Below are positions 46,337 through 55,935 of a stretch of 64,000 nt of DNA, piece by piece. The stretch covers positions 101,053-165,052 of the forward strand of contig JAHEGE010000003.1 of assembly GCA_024639905.1 (NCBI GenBank), written 5' to 3'. Every line of letters starts with the position of its first letter. Within the stretch, counting starts at the first letter, position 1. The position numbers were made by a program, and so were the translations under genes. A model generated the notes under the pieces. It was not told the origin of the DNA. It worked only from the letters and a program-made list of their open reading frames with translations, and did not search any database. The DNA comes from Gammaproteobacteria bacterium. GTDB taxonomy: Bacteria > Pseudomonadota > Gammaproteobacteria > Pseudomonadales > Pseudohongiellaceae.

Positions 46337-47713
46337 GTGACCCACATTGAACCCTGCTTACGCAGCCGTCTAAACACCGTGGTTCTCGTTGGGGTGGTAC
46401 TCGTTGCTGCCGGCCTGGTTGTCTCGCCTCAAGTGAGCGCGCAATCTTCACAACAGCTCGAACAATCACGCGACGTGAGGGCAGGCGAGCTTCGTGAAGA
46501 GGCGGCTCTTACTCAAGTCGATCATGAGCATGCGACACTGGCACGTAGCGCCGAGCTCACGCTCGCAGAAATTGTGAGTGCGGCGACCTTTAATGCTCCC
46601 GAAGCTCTAATGAGTGCGGCGCGCGAGCGCCAGACCCGCGCCTATGCTGATCTTGCAGACGGCCTGACACCCGGTGTGATGAGCTGGCAGTCGTCGCTTC
46701 TTGACGACGGCTTCACCGATAAACTAGGTGTTCAGGAGATCGAGACTGGTTTGCAAATTGGACTTTGGCGTCGCGGTGAACGCGAAGGCGTCGCCGCGCT
46801 CGCCGAATCCCATTCCGCACAGTCTCGCGCCACCCAAAATTATCTCACCTGGCTTAGCGCGGGGCGTGTACGCGCGCTAATCTCGCAGCTGCAGCTCGCC
46901 GATGCGCAGCTCGCACACGAGCAGGCAATCGCCGCAAGCCTCGATACGATCGCCTCGACTGTGGCTCAGCTCGTCGCTGGCGGCGAACTGGCCGAATTCG
47001 AATCGTTGCGCATCGAAGCGGAGCAACTCGAACAGGCACTCGCGGTCGTCGATGCCGAGGCCGCAGTCGTTGACGTCGAGCGCGACTATTTCGTGGTCAC
47101 CGGACTTAACGTCCGGCCTGCGCAGCGGCTCACCGAATCGGTCGCTAGCACTGAGGAAGCCGAGGCTGCGCTCGCTGATACTCAGCATCATCCGCTCCTC
47201 GCTCTGCTTGCACTTGAGCAAACCCTCGCACAAGCCAACGCCGAACGCGAAGCCGCCAATTCGATTAGCCGCAGCACCCTTAGTCTCGGAGTGAGACGAG
47301 AGCGTGCGGGTAATCTGCAGCCTACTAACGACACCCTTGGCATTGGCATTACGCTGCCACTCGGCGGCCGGCGCCTCGCCAGTGCTACTGCGGCGGATGC
47401 CCATGTGCAAACTACTCAAGCCGCTGTGGCGCTGCGAAAGACGCAGCGGGAATTGCAACAGCAAAGGCACGAAGCCGAACATGCGCTCAGCGTCAACAGG
47501 GAGGCGCTGGAGCTTAGCGACGTGCGGCAAGCACTCGCGCAGCGTCGCCTCGCGATGGCAGTCGCTGCGTTCGAAGGGGCCGAGTCTGATCTCGAGTCGC
47601 TATTAAGGGTGCGTCGGCAAGTCGACGCTGTAGAGCGCGACGCAGAGGCGCTGCTGCTTCAGCGTGAGGCGCTTATCGCCCAATACAATCAAGCCGTAGG
47701 AGTGCTGCCTTGA
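46337..47713 (+). CDS. TolC/CzcC family outer-membrane efflux protein
   Basis: This 458-residue protein has a signal sequence (cleavage near SPQVSAQ) and the long alpha-helical repeats of TolC proteins, with two coiled-coil hairpins visible as Ala/Glu/Gln-rich stretches (about 90-260 and 330-450). It forms the outer-membrane channel of the tripartite metal pump encoded downstream. GTG start with AGGAT before it; its TGA stop overlaps the TTG of the adaptor gene. Confidence 0.88.
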   Translation: MTHIEPCLRSRLNTVVLVGVVLVAAGLVVSPQVSAQSSQQLEQSRDVRAGELREEAALTQVDHEHATLARSAELTLAEIVSAATFNAPEALMSAARERQTRAYADLADGLTPGVMSWQSSLLDDGFTDKLGVQEIETGLQIGLWRRGEREGVAALAESHSAQSRATQNYLTWLSAGRVRALISQLQLADAQLAHEQAIAASLDTIASTVAQLVAGGELAEFESLRIEAEQLEQALAVVDAEAAVVDVERDYFVVTGLNVRPAQRLTESVASTEEAEAALADTQHHPLLALLALEQTLAQANAEREAANSISRSTLSLGVRRERAGNLQPTNDTLGIGITLPLGGRRLASATAADAHVQTTQAAVALRKTQRELQQQRHEAEHALSVNREALELSDVRQALAQRRLAMAVAAFEGAESDLESLLRVRRQVDAVERDAEALLLQREALIAQYNQAVGVLP

Positions 47714-48852
47714 ATCATCCGCTAAGATTGACTCGAAATTCGCGACAAGGACTGCGCGCTGCAGCCTTTTCTCTCGTCCTTTTCTTGGCGTTGGATCCCC
47801 TTGCCTCCGCGCAAGAATCGCAGTCGGAATTGCTACAGCTAACAGAAGCTAACGCGCTTCGCCTCGGCATTGTTTTCGCCCCGGTGGTCGAGGTGGGAAG
47901 CGGACAGGGCGTCATCGCCGTGGGCCAAGTAATCGCTGCACCGAGTGAAGGCTCACAGCTGCACTCGCCTGTCGCTGGGGTCATCGATCGTTGGCTCGTG
48001 CCCTTGGGCGAGCACGTTGTTGAGGGCAGCCTCCTCGCGACAGTGCGCAGTGCCGATGCTGCTGCGCAGCAACGCGCTTGGCTTGCCGCCGACATAGAGC
48101 TACAACAGGCGCGTCTAGACGCTGCGCGGTTGGAGACTCTGCTGGAGCAGGGTGTGATTGCTTCGCGTAGGCAACAACAGGCTGTGCTTGCGCTAAGTAA
48201 GGCAGAAAGAGACGAGGCATCTACCGCCCAGTCACTCGCGATACTTGGGTTCGATGCAGCCCAAAGGCGCGCACTTGCCGAGGAAGGCACCCACTCAGGC
48301 CTCGCGCTGCTTCGAGCACCGCGCGCCGGTCGTCTCGTTCATCAGGCACGCCGCGCGGAAGAGCCCGTTGCGGTTGGCGACGAGGTAGCCGAACTCCAGT
48401 CAGCCTCGAGCAAGTGGCTGTCGCTCGTAGTCAGCTTGCAGCAGGCACAGGGCGCGACGCCCGGCACGACCCTTTCGCTAGTCAATTACCCGTATTCACT
48501 TACATTGCGGCAGCGCGACTATGCGACTGATGCGCAGACACAGACGCTCGAACTGCTGGCCGAATTCGATGCCAACGCGGCGAACGAGTTGCCATTGGGT
48601 ACGCTCGTCGATGTCGTCATCGAGCCGCCACGGGGAGGGCTCCTCATTCCGAGCACGGCAGTCGTATTTAGCGCAGGTGAAACGCTTGTGTATGTGCAGG
48701 GTGCTGCGGGCATCGAGCCGCGCGCCCTGTTTCTCACGCCTATCGGCAGAGATTACTCGGCAACCACAGGCATAGCGCGCGGCGAGCGCATAGCGGTGCG
48801 AGGAACGGCGCTTCTCAAGGGTATGCAGCTCGGTTTAGGCGGAGACTCGTAG
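47710..48852 (+). CDS. Periplasmic adaptor (membrane fusion) protein of an HME-RND pump
   Basis: This 380-residue protein has a signal sequence and the adaptor fold: a lipoyl-like half (GVIDRWLVPLGEHVVEGSLLATV), a helical hairpin (about 100-175), the second half-motif (LLRAPRAGRLVHQ) and beta-barrel regions. It links the RND pump to the outer-membrane channel. TTG start with AGGAG 7 nt before it. No His/Met-rich metal-binding extension is present, so the metal cannot be deduced from it. Confidence 0.87.
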   Translation: MNHPLRLTRNSRQGLRAAAFSLVLFLALDPLASAQESQSELLQLTEANALRLGIVFAPVVEVGSGQGVIAVGQVIAAPSEGSQLHSPVAGVIDRWLVPLGEHVVEGSLLATVRSADAAAQQRAWLAADIELQQARLDAARLETLLEQGVIASRRQQQAVLALSKAERDEASTAQSLAILGFDAAQRRALAEEGTHSGLALLRAPRAGRLVHQARRAEEPVAVGDEVAELQSASSKWLSLVVSLQQAQGATPGTTLSLVNYPYSLTLRQRDYATDAQTQTLELLAEFDANAANELPLGTLVDVVIEPPRGGLLIPSTAVVFSAGETLVYVQGAAGIEPRALFLTPIGRDYSATTGIARGERIAVRGTALLKGMQLGLGGDS

Positions 48853-51800
48853 TGCTCGCCCGACTCATTCAAACGGCTCTGAGCCAACGCTTGCTGGTGG
48901 GCTTGTTGGCCTTACTACTCGTTGGGTTTGGGGTGCGGGCCATGCTCAGCCTGCCGATCGATGCCTTTCCCGATATTTCCCCGACTCAGGTCAAGGTCAT
49001 CATTAAGGCCCCTGGGATGACGCCATCTGAGGTTGAGGCATTGATCACCCAGCCGCTCGAAGTCGAACTGTTGGGTATACCGCAGAAGACGGTGCTTCGT
49101 TCATTGTCTAAATACGCGCTTAGCTCGATTACGCTCGATTTCGAAGAAGGCACCGATATTTATTGGGCGCGGCAGCAGGTGGCAGAGCGCCTTAATGGTG
49201 TGTGGGGCGACCTCCCCACCAGTATTAGCGGCGGGCTTGCGCCCATGAGCACTCCGTTGGGTGACATGTTTATGTTCACTATCGAGAGTGACACTCTGAC
49301 GCTTGAGCAGCGGCGCTTCTTACTCGATTGGACAATCCGTCCGGCGCTGCGCACCGTGCCCGGAGTTGCCGACGTGAATGCGCTGGGTGGTTTTGTTAAA
49401 ACCTACGAGGTCAAACCCGACCTTGGTGCGATGCGCGCGCTTGGGGTAAACGGCGAGGCGTTGGTCGCCGCACTTGAGTCTAATAATAAGAATGACGGTG
49501 CGGGGCGCATCGATCAGGGCGAGGAGGCGATGTTAGTTCGGGTAGAGGGGGCGCTAGGCGGCGAGGCCGATATCGGCGCCTTACAGATTCCAGTCGCGAG
49601 CGGCGGTTTCATTCGCTTGGATCAGATCGCGCGCATCGACATGGGGTCTCTGACGCGCTACGGCGCGGTCACCGCCGACGGTGAGAGTGAAGCCGTGCAG
49701 GGCCTTGCCATCGGCCTCAGGGGCGTCAATGCGCGCGAGCTCATCGCGAACTTGAATCTGAAACTTGATGAGATAAACGCGACCCTGCCTGAAGGCACAT
49801 ACACTAAAATTTTTCATGAGCGCAGCGTACTTATCGAGGGAGCCGTGGCAACTGTCTCGAAGGCGCTGCTCGAAGCTGTCGCGCTCGTCGTCGTATTACT
49901 CGGACTCTTCCTAGGCAGTTGGCGCGCCGCTCTTACCGCCGCGGTCGTGTTGCCGTTAGCGGCGCTATTTACGTTTGTGCTAATGGACGTCAACGCGATG
50001 AGTGCGAACTTGATGAGCTTGGGCGGCCTGGTGATTGCCATCGGCATGCTCGTGGATTCCTCGATCGTGATTGTCGAGAATATCGTAGCGTCTCTCGCTG
50101 TCCACTCGGCGTCACAGCGGTCTGGTTTGGGCAGACTCCCTGCACTGCATATTATCTATCGCGCAGTGAAAGAAGTTGCGCTACCGGTGACCTCGGGCAT
50201 CTCTATTATCGTCATCGTATTCTTGCCGCTTCTGACCCTGCAGGGCCTCGAAGGTAAACTCTTCGGTCCTGTCACGCTAACAATTGTCTTTGCGCTCCTA
50301 GGCTCTCTCGTTGTTTCTCTCACCGTAGTGCCCGCGCTCGCCTCTGTGCTTGTGGACGCAAGCAGTCACCGCGATCCGTGGCTCGCGCGCACTCTCGCGG
50401 CAGGCTATAAGCCGAGTTTGGAATGGGCATTAACGCATCAGCGCGTGGTCGCTGCGGCTGCCGCACTGCTTTTGGTTATTACGGTGGCCGTGTATCCGCG
50501 TGTAGGCAAAACATTTATGCCAACGATGGACGAGGGCGACATCATCATTCAACTGGAGTTACTGCCATCGATTAATCTCGCGACGACCGTCGAGATCGTG
50601 AAGTCGATAGAGCGGGCAATCTTGCTAGAGGTAGAGGATATCGTACGGGTTGTCTCTCGCAGCGGTTCGGATGAGATAGGCATGGACCCTATGGGCCTCA
50701 ACGAAACCGATATGTTTTTGCAGCTAAAACCCAGTGACGAATGGCAAGCTGAGAACAAAGAGGCGCTTGAATCACAACTGCGAGGCGTTCTAGAAAAATT
50801 TCCTGGCGTGAACTTCGGTTTCACCCAGCCGATCGATATGCGTGTGTCAGAAATGTTAACCGGGTCGCGTGGCGATGTAGCTATCAAACTATTCGGTACC
50901 AGCCTCGATGAATTGAATGCGGGCGCCCAGCGCATCGCCGACCTCGTTGCCTCTGTTGCAGGAGCGGTCGATACCACCGCAAGTCTTAACGAGGGTGCGC
51001 AATACCTCCAAGTGAAGGTCGACAGAGTACGCAGCGGCAGGCTTGGCTTAGACTCTGATGAGTTACAAGCCCAGCTGCGTGCGGAACTCGAGGGCCTTGT
51101 CGTAGGATCGGTATTGGAAGGAGGCGCGCGAGTACCCTTGGTGATTCGCTATGACTCTCTGCGCGGCGATGGGTTAGCGGCACTAATGGATCGGTTTATT
51201 GTGCTTGAAGACGGCACATCGATCGCCTTAAGCGAGGTTGCATCGATAGAGCGAACCGAGGGTCCAGTGGCTATCTCAAGAGAATCCGGGCAGCGTTTCG
51301 CAGTGGTGCGCACCAATGTCGAGGGGCGCGATCTCGTAGGCTTCGTCGATGAAGCGCGAGCGCTGGTTGCGCAGCAGGCTCAACTGCCAGCAGGGAGTGT
51401 CGTTGAGTGGGGGGGTGAGTTCGAGAATCAACAGCGCGCTGCCGCGCGGCTGGCGCTCGTCGTGCCGGTGTCATTGCTGCTCATCGCGTTCATTCTGTTC
51501 TTAACTTTCGGTTCGCTTAAACAAACCGCGCTGGTGCTCTCGAACATTCCCTTCGCGATGACCGGTGGTCTGTTGGCGCTGTGGGTGACGGGCGAATTTT
51601 TATCGGTTCCGGCATCGGTGGGCTTCATCGCTCTGCTGGGCATCGCCGTGCTGAATGGCGTCGTGCTGATGTCGTATTTTAACTATTTATACGCGAAGGG
51701 TATGGACGTCATCGATATCGTGCGCGAAGGCGCGCAGCGAAGACTGCGCCCTGTAATGATGACGGCAAGCATTTGTGCATTCGGTCTTGTGCCGCTGCTT

Positions 51801-51959
51801 CTCGCAACCGGTCCCGGTTCGGAGATTCAAAAGCCGTTGGCCATCGTGGTGATTGGTGGACTCATCAGTTCGACACTGCTCACACTCTACCTCTTTCCTC
51901 TCGTCTATCTGAGAACGACGCAGCGGCCTGCCGCGACTCCAGCGGGGGGTGACGCATGA
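48852..51959 (+). CDS. CzcA/CusA-family heavy-metal efflux RND permease
   Basis: This 1035-residue protein has the RND layout: span 1, a large periplasmic loop (DAFPDISPTQVKV near its start), a block of spans around 335-540 and a second periplasmic loop. The span-4 motif GGLVIAIGMLVDSSIVIVEN corresponds to the metal-type proton-relay region of heavy-metal (HME) RND pumps; the SS variant after the Asp does not match the classical Zn/Co or Cu/Ag signatures as I know them. It exports metal cations with proton influx. GTG start overlaps the adaptor stop by one base. Confidence 0.92.
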   Translation: MLARLIQTALSQRLLVGLLALLLVGFGVRAMLSLPIDAFPDISPTQVKVIIKAPGMTPSEVEALITQPLEVELLGIPQKTVLRSLSKYALSSITLDFEEGTDIYWARQQVAERLNGVWGDLPTSISGGLAPMSTPLGDMFMFTIESDTLTLEQRRFLLDWTIRPALRTVPGVADVNALGGFVKTYEVKPDLGAMRALGVNGEALVAALESNNKNDGAGRIDQGEEAMLVRVEGALGGEADIGALQIPVASGGFIRLDQIARIDMGSLTRYGAVTADGESEAVQGLAIGLRGVNARELIANLNLKLDEINATLPEGTYTKIFHERSVLIEGAVATVSKALLEAVALVVVLLGLFLGSWRAALTAAVVLPLAALFTFVLMDVNAMSANLMSLGGLVIAIGMLVDSSIVIVENIVASLAVHSASQRSGLGRLPALHIIYRAVKEVALPVTSGISIIVIVFLPLLTLQGLEGKLFGPVTLTIVFALLGSLVVSLTVVPALASVLVDASSHRDPWLARTLAAGYKPSLEWALTHQRVVAAAAALLLVITVAVYPRVGKTFMPTMDEGDIIIQLELLPSINLATTVEIVKSIERAILLEVEDIVRVVSRSGSDEIGMDPMGLNETDMFLQLKPSDEWQAENKEALESQLRGVLEKFPGVNFGFTQPIDMRVSEMLTGSRGDVAIKLFGTSLDELNAGAQRIADLVASVAGAVDTTASLNEGAQYLQVKVDRVRSGRLGLDSDELQAQLRAELEGLVVGSVLEGGARVPLVIRYDSLRGDGLAALMDRFIVLEDGTSIALSEVASIERTEGPVAISRESGQRFAVVRTNVEGRDLVGFVDEARALVAQQAQLPAGSVVEWGGEFENQQRAAARLALVVPVSLLLIAFILFLTFGSLKQTALVLSNIPFAMTGGLLALWVTGEFLSVPASVGFIALLGIAVLNGVVLMSYFNYLYAKGMDVIDIVREGAQRRLRPVMMTASICAFGLVPLLLATGPGSEIQKPLAIVVIGGLISSTLLTLYLFPLVYLRTTQRPAATPAGGDA

Positions 51960-52258
51960 ATATTCTGCTGAATCTTGATATTTCACCGAGCCTAGAAGAC
52001 GACCTAATCGATTGCCTGCTGGGTTTCGAAAGCCTAACGAGTTTTTCTTCCTTCGACCTCCGCCGGCACGGCGGCGACGCGCGCTCGCTCGCGGAGGCCA
52101 GCACCGTTGAGAAAGTGACCGGTCGCGTGCGCGTCCTGCGTTTCGAGATTGTGTTAGAAGAGGCAAGGCTCACAGAGCTCCTCACCCGAGTCAGTAGCGA
52201 AGTCGCTAAATCGATTCCTTATTCCGTGCGACAACTTCTCGATACGGGCTGTACCTGA
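51956..52258 (+). CDS. DUF3240 family (PII-like) protein
   Basis: This 100-residue protein overlaps the pump gene stop (ATGA) and closes the operon. DUF3240 proteins have a ferredoxin-like, PII-like fold and are typically found directly after CusA/CzcA genes. Metal-dependent regulation of the pump is a plausible but unproven role. Features seen: MNILLNLDISPSLEDDLIDCLLGFE start and a C-terminal SIPYSVRQLLDTG. Confidence 0.82.
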   Translation: MNILLNLDISPSLEDDLIDCLLGFESLTSFSSFDLRRHGGDARSLAEASTVEKVTGRVRVLRFEIVLEEARLTELLTRVSSEVAKSIPYSVRQLLDTGCT

Positions 52259-52390
52259 CGCCGTTATTCTCCTCCCATAGTGCAGCGGGCACACGCCTGC
52301 CAGATGAGGTGAGGGAGCCGTCTGCAGAGTGTGGCGTTGCCGCTTAACCTAGCCTTTTTTCAGTATTTCGCTTAGGTACTCGCGCGCGAC

Positions 52391-53752
52391 CTAGAAGTTC
52401 CACTGCGTGCGCAGAGTGAAAATATCCATGTCTGGCGCGTACAGGCGCACGGTGTTGGAGCCATCCGTATCAAGTATGCGCGACCAGTCGGCCATGAAGC
52501 GGACGTTGCGGTTGGGGTACCAGTTGAGCGCGATGGACAACGCATCTTCTTCGCCTCCAACGACGTCGGCGTCGTTTAAGTCGACAGTCGCGTAGCGCGC
52601 CGCGATCTCCCACGCGCCAATGCCGCCGTTCGCCCAGTCGAAATGCTTGCTCGGGCGTAGCCCCTTAAATTCACCAGAACTCATGCTATAGCGTCCCGCG
52701 CGACTCTCGCCGGTGAGGCTCCATGCCGCCGCCGCATGCCAGCCGCTGAATGTAAGGTCCGGCGCCGCCGTACGCGTCACCTCCGTAGTCGTATGCTCGG
52801 CGAAGACATAGAGCGATCCCCACACTGCGGCAAATTCTGGACCAAAAAGTGTGACTGCTTCGGCATCAGCAAGCGTGCCGGTATTGACGATATTCAGCGC
52901 GGAGAAATCGGTTGTCTTGTCTTTGATTTTCAATGAAGGCGTTGCGATATCGAGTTCGCGGTAGGAGCCGCGTACGCCGAAGTGCAGTACCTGCTCGTCT
53001 TCAATGACGGGTGAATAGACGAATCGGCCCGAGGTGCCCCAGCCTTCGTCTCCGGTTTCCGTGCCTTCTTTAAGGCTGTCACCAAACACGCCACCTGCGA
53101 AGAACCAATTCTCGCCGCTGTTCTCGTAGCGCGCGCCAATGGCGCGGTCGGTAAACGTGGCGACGAGGTAGTTATCCGCACTGCGCTCAACGAAAGGAAT
53201 GTCGTTGGAGCTCATCTCGAGCGAGAGGCTGTAGGGCTGCTTTTGGTGGCCTACGTAAAGCGAAGCGCCGCTGTCGGCTTCGTAGCCGAGCTTGATGTCT
53301 TTCAGTGCTACGCTGTTCTTCGCGTAGTCGAACTCTGCCGCATAGCCCCAGTTGCGGTCGAACACGCCGTCGATCTCGATTCGGCCACGACGCACCTGCG
53401 TGCCGCTGATCGGGTCGGTGCCGATGCGCGGGTCGTAAGAATGATCGATCTGGTCAAGGTGCAGACGTCCACCAATCTCTACCTCGAAGTCGCCGTCTGC
53501 TGAGGTAACCTGCAAGCCGCTGCCATTCGCGAAGCCAATGCTCACCACATCGGACTCCTCAAGGGTGTCTTTGGCGAGCAGTTCGTCGTATTGCGCTTGG
53601 TCTATTGCCCCGTTGCCGAGCAGGATGTCTAGAAGCGCTTTGTCGGCGGCTTGAGCCACCCCTGTGCCCATCGCGCCTATCGAGAGCGATGAGGCGACGA
53701 GCAGGGTTTTCGCGAATACGGTTGCGGGGGTGGATGTCTTCAGGGCTTTCAT
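52391..53752 (-). CDS. OprP/OprO-type phosphate-selective porin
   Basis: From the ATG at 53752 (GGAG 9 nt before it) this 453-residue protein has a signal peptide (cleavage near GVAQAAD), a short coiled region, and an OprO/P beta-barrel with GGRLHLDQIDHSYD, GAEFDYAKNSVALKDIKLGY-like repeats and a C-terminal aromatic residue (RTQWNF). It forms trimers passing phosphate or polyphosphate through the outer membrane. A PhoB-box-like site lies upstream. A longer frame upstream exists but adds no plausible signal sequence. Confidence 0.87.
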   Translation of the reverse strand: MKALKTSTPATVFAKTLLVASSLSIGAMGTGVAQAADKALLDILLGNGAIDQAQYDELLAKDTLEESDVVSIGFANGSGLQVTSADGDFEVEIGGRLHLDQIDHSYDPRIGTDPISGTQVRRGRIEIDGVFDRNWGYAAEFDYAKNSVALKDIKLGYEADSGASLYVGHQKQPYSLSLEMSSNDIPFVERSADNYLVATFTDRAIGARYENSGENWFFAGGVFGDSLKEGTETGDEGWGTSGRFVYSPVIEDEQVLHFGVRGSYRELDIATPSLKIKDKTTDFSALNIVNTGTLADAEAVTLFGPEFAAVWGSLYVFAEHTTTEVTRTAAPDLTFSGWHAAAAWSLTGESRAGRYSMSSGEFKGLRPSKHFDWANGGIGAWEIAARYATVDLNDADVVGGEEDALSIALNWYPNRNVRFMADWSRILDTDGSNTVRLYAPDMDIFTLRTQWNF

Positions 53753-53826
53753 CTGGTCAAACTCCGTGCCTGTAATCAGGCTGCTAAAGAATGCTACGTC
53801 ATGGGATAGACGTACTCTATTACCGA

Positions 53827-53854
53827 AATATGACACTTACATGACAATATGACA
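53827..53854 (-). promoter_or_regulatory. PhoB-box-like site upstream of the phosphate porin gene
   Basis: On the minus strand three TGTCAT hexamers occur in CTGTCATATTGTCATGTAAG and the following GTGTCAT; the second and third are spaced 11 nt, as in the Pho box (NTGTCAT-N4-NTGTCAT). A TAATAG hexamer about 9 nt further on could be the -10 element. The site is about 75 nt before the porin start, which fits phosphate-starvation control. Confidence 0.68.
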
Positions 53855-53893
53855 GTTAAGTCACTAAAACGACAAAAAATTGAAATATAAATT

Positions 53894-53920
53894 GAAAACG
53901 CCCCGATCTGAGGCGTTTTC
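53894..53920 (-). terminator. Intrinsic terminator of the second SulP gene
   Basis: A perfect 9-bp stem GAAAACGCC / GGCGTTTTC with a 9-nt loop lies 10 nt after the SulP stop on the minus strand. The stem ends in a T-rich arm and an AT-rich tail follows. Confidence 0.72.
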
Positions 53921-53929
53921 ATAGGCTTG

Positions 53930-55468
53930 CTAGATCTCCACCGCAACCTTGTAGGTTGGGTCTTCGATGATGTTTACATCGATGATCTTCTCGGCGTTCT
54001 TCAGCAGCTTGAGGCAGTCTGGGCTTAGATGGCGCAGATGCAGCTCTTTGCCGACCCGCAGATAGCGCTCGGTAATCTTGTTTAGCGCCTCGATACCGGA
54101 CATATCGTTCACCCGGCTTTCGGCGAAGTCGATGATGACCACGTCTGGATCTTCCGCGACATCGAACTTCTCGGCGAACGCCTGCACGGAGCCGAAGAAC
54201 AGCGGGCCGTAAATCTCATAATGTTTAGTGCCGTCTTCGTCCACATACTTGCGCGCACGAATACGCTTGGCGTTTTCCCAGGCGAATACCAGCGCTGAGA
54301 TAATCACGCCCACTAGCACGGCGAGCGCGAGGTTGTGCAGCAGCACCGTAACGCCTGCGACCAGAAAGCCGATGAGGTTGTCGCGGGTGGGCATACGGCC
54401 AATGGCGCGGATGCTGGCCCATTCGAACGTGCCGATGGCGACCATGATCATGAGGCCGGTGAGGGCGGCGATGGGCATCTTCTCGATGTAGTCGGCGCCG
54501 AACATGATGAACACGAGCAGCATCACCGAGGCGACGATGCCCGACAGGCGCGCCCGCGCGCCGGAGGAGATATTGATGAGGCTCTGGCCGATCATCGCGC
54601 AGCCCCCCATGCCCGAGAAGAAGCCGGTGACGACATTGGCGAGGCCTTGAGCGAGCGCTTCTTTATTACTTTTGCCGCGAGTCTCGGTGATCTCATCGAT
54701 AAGGTTGAGCGTCAGCAGGCTTTCTATCAGGCCCACACCTGCGACGATAAACGCGTAGGGGAAGATGATATTCAGCGTCTCTAGCGTGAACGGCACCGCG
54801 GGGATGTGGAACGGCGGGAAGCCGCCTTGAATCGAGCTGATATCCCCCACGCTGCGCGTATCGATATCAAGGCCAAGCACAATCGCCGTGCAAACGAGAA
54901 TAGCCGTGAGCGACGCAGGCACCGCCTTGGTGAGTTTCGGCAGGCCCCAGATGATGAGCATCGTAAGCCCCACCAGCCCCAGCATGACGTTCAGCTGTTC
55001 GCCCACCATCCAGCTCGGCTCGCCATTGCTGCCGGCAACCTGGAACGAAGCCAGCTGCGCCATGAAGATCACGATGGCCAAGCCGTTAACGAAGCCGAAC
55101 ATCACCGAATGCGGCACCAGCCGGATGAACTTACCGAGTTTCAGCACGCCGGCGAGCATCTGAATAAGCCCGGCGAGCACCACGGTGGCAAAGATGTATT
55201 CCACCCCGTGGCTTTGCGCGAGGCTGACGATGACTACCGCCACGGCGCCCGTTGCGCCTGAGATCATGCCCGGTCGTCCGCCGAAGATCGACGTGATTAA
55301 CCCGATGCTGAATGCGGCGTAGAGACCGGTGAGCGGCGATAGCCCCGCGATCAGCGCGAAGGCAATCGCCTCGGGCACGAGCGCAAGCGCCACCGTGAGG
55401 CCCGACAGCACTTCGGTTAAGTAATTGATATGGCGGGTGCGTTCGAAGAGGTTGAGCAGAGAGGTCAT
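53930..55468 (-). CDS. Second SulP family anion permease with STAS domain
   Basis: From the ATG at 55468 this 512-residue protein has SulP spans (NYLTEVLSGLTVALALVPEAIAFALIAGLSPLTGLYAAF in the N-terminus) and a shortened C-terminal STAS domain (about 400-505). The SulP signature is present. The STAS tail with DVVIIDFAESRVNDMSG is typical. It is divergent in subtype from the first SulP gene at 0.2 kb and closer to bicarbonate/sulfate symporter-like proteins; substrate unknown. An open frame of 97 codons extends upstream but looks non-coding. Confidence 0.85.
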   Translation of the reverse strand: MTSLLNLFERTRHINYLTEVLSGLTVALALVPEAIAFALIAGLSPLTGLYAAFSIGLITSIFGGRPGMISGATGAVAVVIVSLAQSHGVEYIFATVVLAGLIQMLAGVLKLGKFIRLVPHSVMFGFVNGLAIVIFMAQLASFQVAGSNGEPSWMVGEQLNVMLGLVGLTMLIIWGLPKLTKAVPASLTAILVCTAIVLGLDIDTRSVGDISSIQGGFPPFHIPAVPFTLETLNIIFPYAFIVAGVGLIESLLTLNLIDEITETRGKSNKEALAQGLANVVTGFFSGMGGCAMIGQSLINISSGARARLSGIVASVMLLVFIMFGADYIEKMPIAALTGLMIMVAIGTFEWASIRAIGRMPTRDNLIGFLVAGVTVLLHNLALAVLVGVIISALVFAWENAKRIRARKYVDEDGTKHYEIYGPLFFGSVQAFAEKFDVAEDPDVVIIDFAESRVNDMSGIEALNKITERYLRVGKELHLRHLSPDCLKLLKNAEKIIDVNIIEDPTYKVAVEI

Positions 55469-55554
55469 GGGATTCCAGCGCGCGCAAAAGGCGCGCACTT
55501 TACAGGAATACCGCTGGAATTTGAAGGAAAGGCGTCGAAATACCCTGAAATGCG

Positions 55555-55818
55555 CTAACGCATCTTTTGCGTAGCACATCGAAACCGGCCAACCTCGAAA
55601 CCGCGCAGCTTGGCATGCTTGGTCTTGCGCGCGGTGACCCGCTTGCGCCACATCCGAAACGAAGACGCCTTCATCTCGCGGCGCATAAGTCTGATGACCT
55701 CGGGTTCGGTAAGGCCGTAAGCGCGCTGAATGGCCTCGAAGGGGGTTCGGTCTTCCCACGCCATTTCTATGAGGCGGCTGATGTCTGCTGATTGCAGCGC
55801 GGATGTAGATAGCGTCAT
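55555..55818 (-). CDS. DUF2805 (TIGR03643) family protein
   Basis: This 87-residue protein matches DUF2805: ISRLIEMAWEDRTPFEAIQ, GLTEPEVIRLMRREMK, then FRMWRKRVTARKTKHAK. Its helices look like an HTH-type DNA-binding or nucleic-acid-binding unit, but no function is established. Relatives often accompany DUF2256 and photolyase genes; here the DUF2256 gene is 55 kb away. Lys/Arg-rich C-terminus. Confidence 0.87.
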   Translation of the reverse strand: MTLSTSALQSADISRLIEMAWEDRTPFEAIQRAYGLTEPEVIRLMRREMKASSFRMWRKRVTARKTKHAKLRGFEVGRFRCATQKMR

Positions 55819-55935
55819 GGTTACACGGCCTTAAGTTCTGAACGCTTTAACGCTCAGAATGGCTGCGTCGATCTGTCGACAAGGCCCGCGAGACGCGCTA
55901 ACTTGGCAACCTACATAACAATAAGGAGCTTAATC

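Noticed and set aside
54335..55261. Long plus-strand frames opposite the second SulP gene
   Set aside because: They are His/Asp/Arg-rich shadows of a GC-rich membrane protein gene with no recognisable domain.
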